NCBI GenBank assembly: GCA_937926755.1
Contig: CALBBA010000284.1
Location: forward strand, 1-5,359
Reading direction: 5' to 3'
From: an uncultured Collinsella sp.
GTDB lineage: Bacteria; Actinomycetota; Coriobacteriia; Coriobacteriales; Coriobacteriaceae
DNA length: 5,359 bases
How positions within the stretch are numbered: position 1 is the first letter of the stretch; every line of letters starts with the position of its first letter. A program made the position numbers and the translations under genes. The notes beneath the pieces are model-generated. The model saw only the letters and a list, made by a program, of their open reading frames with translations, was not told where the DNA came from and searched no databases. This document shows positions 1-4,342 of the stretch, piece by piece.

Positions 1-42
1 ACGGCGCTGGAGCGGAGAAGGCAGACCGCGGAAAACGTGCAT
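1..42 (-). CDS. ribF: Riboflavin kinase/FAD synthetase, N-terminal fragment cut by the window edge
   Basis: Only the first 14 codons are in the window, starting with ATG at 42-40 and reading MHVFRGLPSPLQRR. RibF proteins of Burkholderiales typically begin M-K-V-F-R-G-L-P, just before the nucleotide-binding segment T-I-G-N-F-D-G-V-H-x-G-H, which would lie outside the window. RibF is a cytoplasmic bifunctional enzyme that phosphorylates riboflavin to FMN and adenylates FMN to FAD. The gene is divergent from purN, an arrangement I recall from Burkholderia-type genomes. A perfect TATAAT on the same strand at 81-86 lies about 40 bases upstream of the start. The Shine-Dalgarno sequence is weak (AAAGG about 11 bases upstream). 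The call rests on a very short match plus context, so another protein is possible. Confidence 0.62.
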   Translation of the reverse strand, partial: MHVFRGLPSPLQRR

Positions 43-80
43 GACTTGAACGGCCTTTTGCTAGATTGGGGAAAGTTCCG

Positions 81-86
81 ATTATA
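81..86 (-). promoter_or_regulatory. -10 box (TATAAT) of the probable ribF promoter
   Basis: On the minus strand the sequence reads CCGTATAATCGG, a perfect sigma-70 -10 hexamer. No good -35 hexamer sits at 16-18 bases; the corresponding stretch near 103-109 is GC-rich. Transcription would start near 74 and give a leader of about 30 bases before the ATG at 42. The rpmB promoter has the same CGTATAAT context, which supports this as a real promoter element of the left-hand genome. Confidence 0.5.
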
Positions 87-147
87 CGGAAAATTTCTTC
101 TGCCCCGCCCGAAGCGTGCACGGTCTTTGGTTTAGAATGACGCCACT

Positions 148-798
148 ATGCAGAACATCGTAATTCTTATCTCCGGCCGCGGCAGCAACTCCGAGGCGAT
201 CTTTCGAACGAGCCGCGAGGAAAACTGGGAGTCCGCCTGCAATGCACGCATTGCGGCGGTGATCTCCAACCGCCCTCAGGCGGCTGGTCTTGACATCGCG
301 CGCGCTGCGGGCATCGAGGCCGTGGCCATGGACCACAAGGCCTACGACTCCCGCGAGGCATTCGAGGCCGAACTCGCCGACATCATCAGCCGCTATGATC
401 CGGCCGTGATCGTTCTGGCGGGCTTCATGCGCGTTCTGACGGAGGGCTTTGTCTCCAGGTTCGAGGGGAAGATCCTCAACATCCATCCCGCCCTGCTGCC
501 GCTTTTCCCCGGCCTCAATACGCACCAGCGCGCCATCGATGCGGGTTGCCGCGTGCACGGCTCGACCGTTCACTTCGTGACGGCCGTGCTTGACGGCGGT
601 TCGATCATCGGCCAGGCCGTCGTGCCCGTTCTGCCGTCCGACGATGCCGATGCGCTTGCGCACCGCGGCCTCGTCTACGAGCACCAGCTGTATCCGAAGT
701 GCGTCCGCGCCATTCTCGAAGGCCGCGTCCGCTGTGAGGACGGCCGCACCGTCTGCAACGACGAGACCGCCCGCTCGCTCACGATCTTCGGCTGCTGA
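148..798 (+). CDS. purN: Phosphoribosylglycinamide formyltransferase (GAR transformylase)
   Basis: This 216-residue cytoplasmic enzyme transfers the formyl group of 10-formyltetrahydrofolate to GAR to give FGAR, the third step of purine synthesis. Visible hallmarks of the family are the N-terminal strand M-Q-N-I-V-I-L-I-S-G followed by the phosphate loop GRGSN (residues 10-14), the folate-side segment AGFMRVL (91-97), and the catalytic block with N111 and H113 in KILNIHPALLP. D149 lies in V-L-D-G-G. These match Asn106, His108 and Asp144 of the E. coli enzyme. Length is normal. The ATG at 148 is fixed by the family's usual N-terminus. No clear Shine-Dalgarno precedes it. A TAGAAT hexamer at 133-138 is so close that it would give an almost leaderless message; TTGCTA (58-63) with TATACG (83-88), spaced 19 bases, is a weak alternative promoter. 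The gene is divergent from probable ribF and followed by a terminator. Confidence 0.96.
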   Translation: MQNIVILISGRGSNSEAIFRTSREENWESACNARIAAVISNRPQAAGLDIARAAGIEAVAMDHKAYDSREAFEAELADIISRYDPAVIVLAGFMRVLTEGFVSRFEGKILNIHPALLPLFPGLNTHQRAIDAGCRVHGSTVHFVTAVLDGGSIIGQAVVPVLPSDDADALAHRGLVYEHQLYPKCVRAILEGRVRCEDGRTVCNDETARSLTIFGC

Positions 799-818
799 CC
801 GTTTTTTGACAACACCGC

Positions 819-843
819 GCCGGCGGACGGTCCGTTCGCCGGC
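819..843 (+). other. GC-rich hairpin just after purN
   Basis: GCCGGCG (819-825) pairs perfectly with CGCCGGC (837-843). Further pairing inside the loop (GACG against CGTT, including one G-T wobble) leaves only a three-base loop. No T-run follows directly, so alone it is not a classic intrinsic terminator. It sits 21 bases after the purN stop and 8 bases before a second hairpin. It may stabilise the purN 3' end or assist termination. Confidence 0.5.
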
Positions 844-850
844 CTCATGG

Positions 851-892
851 AGGAAGCGCAGGCCCCGCAGGGGTTCGGGTCGCTTCCTTTTT
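851..892 (+). terminator. Intrinsic terminator between purN and the methyltransferase gene
   Basis: AGGAAGCG (851-858) pairs with CGCTTCCT (881-888), and an inner CCCC-GCA-GGGG hairpin lies inside the arm. A five-T run (888-892) follows the stem directly. This is a good rho-independent terminator shape for transcripts leaving purN. It implies that the downstream methyltransferase gene either has its own promoter in the short gap before 916 or depends on read-through. Confidence 0.65.
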
Positions 893-915
893 GCTTTAAC
901 TACCGCTGAATACAT

Positions 916-2388
916 ATGGCTGAAACCAAGTTCCCGAAGCGTCGCGCGTTTGCGATGCAGAAGCCCCGCAAGACCGAGCGCACTGAGTCGCCCCGCCGCA
1001 CGGAGCGCCAGCGCGCCGCCGACAAGCGCCGCCGCGAGGAGGCCCGCGCCATGGGCGGCTACGCGAAGGGCCCGAAGACGCCCGAAAAGCGCATGACTGC
1101 GCTCCAGCCGGGCCAAGTCCGCATCACGGGCCTGATCGTCGACGAGCTCACCCGAGCGCTCGGCGTCATCCTGAAGCTTGACGGTCCCGCCGACGTGCTG
1201 ATGAAGCTCTTCTTCCGCAGCAACCCGCGTCTGGGCATGCGCGACCGCGGCATTATCGCCGAGGGCATCTACTATGCGCTTCGCCATCTCGGCACGCTCT
1301 CCTGGGCTATGCATCCCGTGCCTCCCGCCCGTGCGCCCCGCCTTGTCGCTCTCGCGACGCTTGCACGGCAGCACGGCATCGAGTCCCTCCCGCCCGCTTC
1401 CATCGGCCGCGAGGAAGGCCCCCTCAAGAACGTGCTCGCCGCAGACTTCTCGAAGGCGCCCCCCCACATTCAGGCCGAACTGCCCGAGTGGATCTACAGC
1501 CTCCTCGAAGCCCAGTACGACGACACGAAGGAGCTCTATGCTTCGATGCTCGAGGGCGCTCCGCTCGATCTGCGCGTCAATCTCCTGAAGGCCAGCCGTG
1601 AGGAGGTTCTTCAGGAGCTCGCCGCCAACGGCGTCGAGGCCTATCCGACGCCCTTCAGCCCCGACGGCGTTCGTCTGCCGACGAAGCCCGGCCTCACCCA
1701 GTGGCCGATCTACAAGGAAGGCAAGGTGGACGTTCAGGACGAGGGTTCCCAGCTCATCGCCCGCCTGCTCACCCCGCGCCGCCGTGAAATGATCTGCGAC
1801 TTTTGCGCGGGTGCGGGCGGCAAGACGCTCGCCATCGGCGCCCTGATGCGCTCGACGGGCAGCCTCTATGCCTTTGACGTCAACGAAAAGCGCCTTGCGG
1901 GCCTTACGCCCCGCATGCGCAGAGCGGGTCTCTCCAACGTGCATCCGATCGCGATCCGCAGCGAGCGAGACGAACGCATCCGCCGCCTGCAGGGCAAGTT
2001 TGACCGAGTGCTCATCGACGCGCCGTGCACGGGCACCGGCACCTTCCGTCGAAACCCCGACCTGAAGTGGCGTCTCGCCCCGTCCGAACTTGATCGCATC
2101 AACAAGATCCAGAAGGATGTGCTCGAGCACGCCTCGCGTCTCGTGAAGAAGGGCGGCCGCATGGTCTACGCCACCTGCTCGATGCTCAGACGCGAAAACC
2201 AGGAGGTCGTCGAGGCCTTCCTCGAAGCGCATCCCGAATGGCATCTCGTGCCCGCGGCCGACGTATTCGCGCAGCAGGGCATTCAGTTCGACGCCTCCCA
2301 GTGGGAGCGCTTCGGCAGCTACTTCCAGATGCTCCCGCATGTCAACAGCACCGACGGCTTCTTCGCCGCCGTACTCCAGCGTGACTGA
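916..2388 (+). CDS. RsmB/NOP-family rRNA (cytosine-C5) methyltransferase
   Basis: This 490-residue protein is predicted to transfer a methyl group from S-adenosylmethionine to C5 of a cytosine in RNA, most likely 16S rRNA. Residues 1-60 are a very basic tail rich in K, R, E and A. Residues about 61-190 include NPRLGMRDRGIIAEGIYYALRHL-like helices typical of the N-terminal domain of Sun/RsmB proteins. The Rossmann-fold catalytic domain follows: motif I DFCAGAGGKT (295-304), acidic D321 in AFDVN, LIDAPCTGTGTFRRNPDLKW (366-385) with C371, and ATCSM with C421. In this family the TCS-motif cysteine (C421) is the nucleophile and the DAPC cysteine (C371) helps release product. The C-terminus HVNSTDGFFAAVL matches the family's usual ending. 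The start is uncertain: ATG 916 has no clear ribosome site, whereas ATG 1051 (residue 46) has GAGGAGG at 1036-1042, 8 bases upstream. I keep 916 because the upstream codons look coding. RsmB versus RsmF specificity cannot be decided here, so no symbol is given. Confidence 0.92.
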   Translation: MAETKFPKRRAFAMQKPRKTERTESPRRTERQRAADKRRREEARAMGGYAKGPKTPEKRMTALQPGQVRITGLIVDELTRALGVILKLDGPADVLMKLFFRSNPRLGMRDRGIIAEGIYYALRHLGTLSWAMHPVPPARAPRLVALATLARQHGIESLPPASIGREEGPLKNVLAADFSKAPPHIQAELPEWIYSLLEAQYDDTKELYASMLEGAPLDLRVNLLKASREEVLQELAANGVEAYPTPFSPDGVRLPTKPGLTQWPIYKEGKVDVQDEGSQLIARLLTPRRREMICDFCAGAGGKTLAIGALMRSTGSLYAFDVNEKRLAGLTPRMRRAGLSNVHPIAIRSERDERIRRLQGKFDRVLIDAPCTGTGTFRRNPDLKWRLAPSELDRINKIQKDVLEHASRLVKKGGRMVYATCSMLRRENQEVVEAFLEAHPEWHLVPAADVFAQQGIQFDASQWERFGSYFQMLPHVNSTDGFFAAVLQRD

Positions 2389-2445
2389 CGCGAACTGACG
2401 GACCGCCCGTAACGGTTTGCACGCCGCTACCCTAAAAATGACGCA

Positions 2446-2473
2446 GCCCCAGACTTCTCCTGAAGTCGGGGGC
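2446..2473. other. Strong inverted repeat downstream of the methyltransferase gene
   Basis: GACTTC (2452-2457) pairs with GAAGTC (2462-2467). After one A-G mismatch, GCCCC (2446-2450) pairs with GGGGC (2469-2473), giving an 11-pair stem with a four-base TCCT loop. No T-run follows directly on the plus strand; the nearest, TTTT at 2487-2490, is 13 bases away. On the minus strand, five T's corresponding to 2434-2438 lie about 7 bases past the stem. It could be a 3'-end stabiliser or a second terminator in this convergent gap. Confidence 0.45.
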
Positions 2474-2507
2474 AGCGGTCGGAGACTTTTCCTGTCCTCG
2501 GACAAGC

Positions 2508-2542
2508 AAAAAGCCCGGCCGATATGAATTGCCGAGCTTTTT
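2508..2542. terminator. Bidirectional intrinsic terminator between the methyltransferase gene and rpmG
   Basis: AAAAAGC (2508-2514) pairs with GCTTTTT (2536-2542). After one mismatch, CGGC (2516-2519) pairs with GCCG (2531-2534), leaving an 11-base loop. The stem is flanked by an A-run on the left and a T-run on the right, so it gives a U-tail in either direction. It begins 20 bases beyond the rpmG stop on the minus strand and can stop both the rpmB-rpmG message and plus-strand read-through from the methyltransferase gene. Confidence 0.82.
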
Positions 2543-2562
2543 CGCCGAATCGAATGCTCAGA

Positions 2563-2730
2563 TTACTTGAGCTTCGTTTCCTTGTAGATCACATGCTTGC
2601 GAGCCACCGGGTCGAACTTGGAGATTTCCATCTTGCCGGAAGAGGTCTTCTTGTTCTTCGTGGTGGTGTAAAAATGACCGGTACCGGCCGTGGATTCAAG
2701 CTTGATCTTTTCGCGAGCGCCTTTCGCCAT
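2563..2730 (-). CDS. rpmG: 50S ribosomal protein L33, zinc-free form
   Basis: The minus-strand frame from ATG (2730-2728) to TAA (2565-2563) encodes 55 residues beginning MAKGAREKIKLESTAGTGHF. It contains Y-T-T-T-K-N-K-K and the segment KFDPVARKHVIYKETKLK, all characteristic of L33. There are no cysteines, so it is the zinc-independent form common in proteobacteria. L33 is a small basic protein of the large subunit near the E site. A Shine-Dalgarno AAGGGAG lies 7 bases upstream (2738-2744). It starts 16 bases after the rpmB stop, so the two genes surely form one transcript, and it is followed by the bidirectional terminator. Length is normal. Confidence 0.97.
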   Translation of the reverse strand: MAKGAREKIKLESTAGTGHFYTTTKNKKTSSGKMEISKFDPVARKHVIYKETKLK

Positions 2731-2746
2731 GGTGAAACTCCCTTAA

Positions 2747-2980
2747 TTAGATTTCGCCGCGGGCGCGGAGGTCCGCCAGAACCGCATCAATACCAATCTT
2801 ATCAACCGTACGAAGGCCAGCCGTCGTCAAACGCAGACGAACCCAACGGTTTTCGCTTTCAACCCAGAAACGGCGGTACTGCAGATTGGGCATAAAACGA
2901 CGCTTGGTCTTGTTGTTCGCGTGCGAGACGTGATGGCCGACCATCGGCGCCTTACCGGTGACTTGACACACTCGTGCCAT
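2747..2980 (-). CDS. rpmB: 50S ribosomal protein L28
   Basis: This 77-residue protein begins MARVCQVTGKAPMVGHHVSH, followed by N-N-K-T-K-R-R-F-x-P-N-L, the L28 signature. The C-terminal half has RFWVESENRWVRLRLTTAGLRTVDK and ends in an L-R-A-R-G-E helix. L28 is a basic large-subunit protein; the length matches proteobacterial members. ATG at 2980-2978 has GGAG (2987-2990) 6 bases upstream. It is first in the rpmB-rpmG operon, an order conserved across proteobacteria. The single cysteine (C5) is not part of a zinc motif. A perfect TATAAT lies about 80 bases upstream, giving a leader of roughly 75 bases. Confidence 0.97.
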   Translation of the reverse strand: MARVCQVTGKAPMVGHHVSHANNKTKRRFMPNLQYRRFWVESENRWVRLRLTTAGLRTVDKIGIDAVLADLRARGEI

Positions 2981-3366
2981 CTCTAACTCCAGTGAAATGA
3001 AAATAAAACATCTCGCAGGCCGGTCCCTCTCGGGCAGCCACGCGAGCGCATAAAAGAGAAATTATACGCCTCCTCATGTTCGCATGCCACCTGTCTCTGC
3101 AGTGCATGACACCGCATGGCAGGCTGACGCCCCACTGTGTCAGTACAGGGAGTCGGCAGTGCGCAGATTTGAGCGTGGAGCGCATTCTACCCGTTTTTTT
3201 TGATGCGTGTGCGGATTTTCCCAAAAAACTTTAGACTTAATGGAAAATTTTTCGTCCGCACGCGTGCCTGCGACCTCTTAGGAGGGACTGCGGCAGGCAT
3301 ATGCGCTCCGTCAGGCAGCGTCTGCGGCCTCCGACAAGCAAAGTCAGTCACGAGGAAATGACAGTC
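2981..3366. other. Divergent intergenic region between rpmB and ispH
   Basis: No convincing gene lies in these 386 bases. From the left it holds the rpmB ribosome site and leader, the rpmB TATAAT at 3061-3066, three GCATG pentamers (3082, 3104, 3114) within 37 bases, and an inverted repeat CTGAC/GTCAG (3124-3128, 3139-3143). A weak stem AGTGCGC/GCGCATT (3158-3164, 3180-3186) is followed 7 bases later by eight T's (3194-3201). An AT-rich stretch at about 3213-3252 is the likely site of the ispH promoter, but I could not identify clear -35/-10 hexamers. AGGAGGG at 3280-3286 is 14 bases before an in-frame ATG at 3301, which is too far to be a convincing ribosome site. Confidence 0.6.
3061..3066 (-). 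promoter_or_regulatory. -10 box (TATAAT) of the rpmB-rpmG promoter
   Basis: The minus strand reads GGCGTATAATTTCTC, with a perfect -10 hexamer at 3066-3061. The hexamer 17 bases upstream is TGGCAT (3089-3084), a poor -35. It falls inside one of three GCATG repeats (3082, 3104, 3114), so the promoter may rely on upstream elements or an activator. The predicted start is near 3054, about 75 bases before the rpmB ATG. Confidence 0.62.
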
Positions 3367-4146
3367 ATGAAGGTTCTCCTTGCCCAGCCGCGCGGTTTCT
3401 GCGCGGGCGTCACGCGCGCCATCGCGATCGTTGAGCGTGCGCTTGCCATCTACGGCGCGCCCATCTATGTCAGGCACGAGATCGTGCACAACCGCACGGT
3501 CGTCAACAGTCTGCGTGAGCGCGGCGCGGTCTTCGTCGACAATCTTGCCGAGGTGCCCGAGGGTGCGACGGTCGTCTTCTCGGCCCACGGCGTGCCGAGG
3601 GCGGTGTCTGAAGAGGCGGAGCGCCGGGGCTTCCGCGTTTTCGACGCCACCTGTCCGCTTGTTACCAAGGTGCATCGCGAGGTTGCCCGCATGCGCGCCG
3701 AAGGACGCACCGTGCTGATGATCGGTCACGCCGGTCACCCCGAGGTCGAGGGCACGATGGGCCAGGTCGACGGCGGCATCGAGCTTGTCGAGAACACCGC
3801 CGACGTAGCAGCGCTGCCCTACACGAACGATGACTCGCTTGCCTATGTCACCCAGACGACGATCAGCGCCGATGACAGTCAGGCCGTGATCGACGCGCTC
3901 AGGCACCGCTTCCCCTTCATTCAGGAACCCAAGCGCCAGGACATCTGCTATGCCACGACGAATCGTCAGGAGGCCGTCAAGCTTCTCGCCCGCTCGGGCG
4001 TCGACATCGTGCTCGTGATCGGCTCCGCCACAAGCTCCAACTCCAATCGTCTGCGCGAAGTGGCCGAACGCACCGATGCGAAGGTCACTGCATCCGGCGG
4101 CATTTCCAAGCTCGACGATCTGCGCAATATCAAGCAGCTTGCCTAA
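3367..4146 (+). CDS. ispH: 4-hydroxy-3-methylbut-2-enyl diphosphate reductase, C-terminus replaced by HisA-like sequence
   Basis: IspH (LytB) is the [4Fe-4S] enzyme of the last MEP-pathway step, converting HMBPP to IPP and DMAPP in the cytoplasm. From ATG 3367, numbering follows E. coli closely: C12 in RGFCAGV, H41 in EIVHN, H74 in SAHGV, C96 in DATCPLV, H124 and E126 in GHAGHPEVEGTMGQ, the TQTTIS loop (162-167), third cluster cysteine C194 in DICYATTNRQ, and SSNSNRL (223-229). GAGG at 3352-3355 is about 11 bases upstream; ATG 3358 is also possible, and the extension back to 3301 is unlike the family. Normal IspH has about 310-320 residues and ends with a T-A-G-A-S-x-P-E segment carrying a substrate-binding serine. 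Here the frame leaves the family around residues 229-235 and ends as HisA/PriA (TDAKVTASGGISKLDDLR) at 259 residues. As written the protein lacks that serine and should not work. Confidence 0.93.
   Translation: MKVLLAQPRGFCAGVTRAIAIVERALAIYGAPIYVRHEIVHNRTVVNSLRERGAVFVDNLAEVPEGATVVFSAHGVPRAVSEEAERRGFRVFDATCPLVTKVHREVARMRAEGRTVLMIGHAGHPEVEGTMGQVDGGIELVENTADVAALPYTNDDSLAYVTQTTISADDSQAVIDALRHRFPFIQEPKRQDICYATTNRQEAVKLLARSGVDIVLVIGSATSSNSNRLREVAERTDAKVTASGGISKLDDLRNIKQLA
4048..4080 (+). other. Chimeric junction: ispH joined in frame to hisA/priA
   Basis: Sequence left of this interval encodes the IspH substrate loop SSNSNR. Sequence right of it encodes the phosphate-loop end of a HisA/PriA isomerase (VTASGGIS). 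The bridging residues L-R-E-V-A-E-R-T-D (4051-4077) could belong to either family, so the exact crossover cannot be placed. No inverted repeat, target duplication or integrase gene marks the join. I infer a short-overlap assembly chimera; a real recombination is the less likely alternative. Confidence 0.85.
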
Positions 4147-4230
4147 ATCGGCGTTGACTCCGCCATTCTGGGCAAGTCGCTGTACGCTCGCGCCTTCACC
4201 CTTGAAGAGGCGCTTGAAGTGGCGCGCTGA
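4072..4230 (+). pseudogene. hisA: 3' fragment of hisA/priA (ProFAR isomerase), with an internal stop
   Basis: The phase that enters from ispH encodes TDAKVTASGGISKLDDLR, then NIKQLA, a TAA (4144-4146), and in the same frame IGVDSAILGKSLYAR, FTLEEALEVAR and TGA (4228-4230). S-G-G-I-S with L-D-D-L, G-V-x-x-A-I-x-G-K-x-L-Y and F-T-L-E-E-A-L are the C-terminal signatures of the (beta-alpha)8-barrel enzyme HisA. The wording is closest to actinobacterial PriA, which also serves in tryptophan synthesis. The N-terminal four-fifths is absent. The stop stands where homologues commonly have an acidic residue before I-G-V; GAA to TAA is one base change. The fragment is followed by a strong terminator, as expected at the end of a histidine operon. 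Confidence 0.88.
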
Positions 4231-4256
4231 GCGGCATCCTTCCCGTTGCCATGAAC

Positions 4257-4306
4257 AAGGCGTATCGCCTGGGGCATGAACCCAAGCGATACGCCTTTCG
4301 CTTTTT
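4257..4306 (+). terminator. Intrinsic terminator after the hisA fragment
   Basis: AAGGCGTATCG (4257-4267) pairs perfectly with CGATACGCCTT (4287-4297), and CCTGGG/CCCAAG extends the stem with one mismatch around a seven-base loop. TTTCGCTTTTT follows (4296-4306). It starts 27 bases after the hisA TGA and belongs to the right-hand genome. The minus-strand side has no good U-tail, so it is a weaker terminator for the convergent DUF2252 gene. Confidence 0.85.
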
Positions 4307-4342
4307 CGCGCATGCTGCGGCGGTACCTGGTGGTACGGGCGG

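Noticed and set aside
1..135. An open plus-strand frame from the window edge to TAG at 133-135.
   Set aside because: The peptide has no recognisable family features, and the same bases fit better as the divergent start of ribF plus its promoter.
590..1096. A 168-codon plus-strand frame overlapping the end of purN and the start of the methyltransferase gene.
   Set aside because: It is out of frame with both supported genes and gives only an arginine/serine/alanine-rich product.
82..2505. An 807-codon open frame on the minus strand, covering purN and the methyltransferase gene.
   Set aside because: It lies antisense to two genes with full family motifs, its product is low-complexity R/A/G/E-rich with no recognisable domain, and long antisense frames are expected opposite GC-rich genes with strong third-position bias.
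3158..3201. A stem followed by eight T's, considered as a small-RNA terminator upstream of ispH.
   Set aside because: The stem is only 7 pairs with a wobble and a 15-base loop, the T-run is 7 bases away, and no plus-strand promoter is evident upstream.
2952..3224. A 90-codon minus-strand frame across the rpmB-ispH intergenic region.
   Set aside because: It overlaps the rpmB start and the rpmB promoter, has no good ribosome site and shows no recognisable domain.
3301..3366. An extension of IspH back to ATG 3301, with AGGAGGG upstream.
   Set aside because: The spacing of 14 bases is long, the 22 extra residues do not resemble IspH, and starting at 3367 places the first cluster cysteine at position 12, as in E. 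coli.
4048..4230. A genuine bifunctional IspH-HisA fusion enzyme.
   Set aside because: Both partners are incomplete: IspH lacks its C-terminal substrate-binding part, HisA lacks most of its barrel, and a stop codon interrupts the HisA part.
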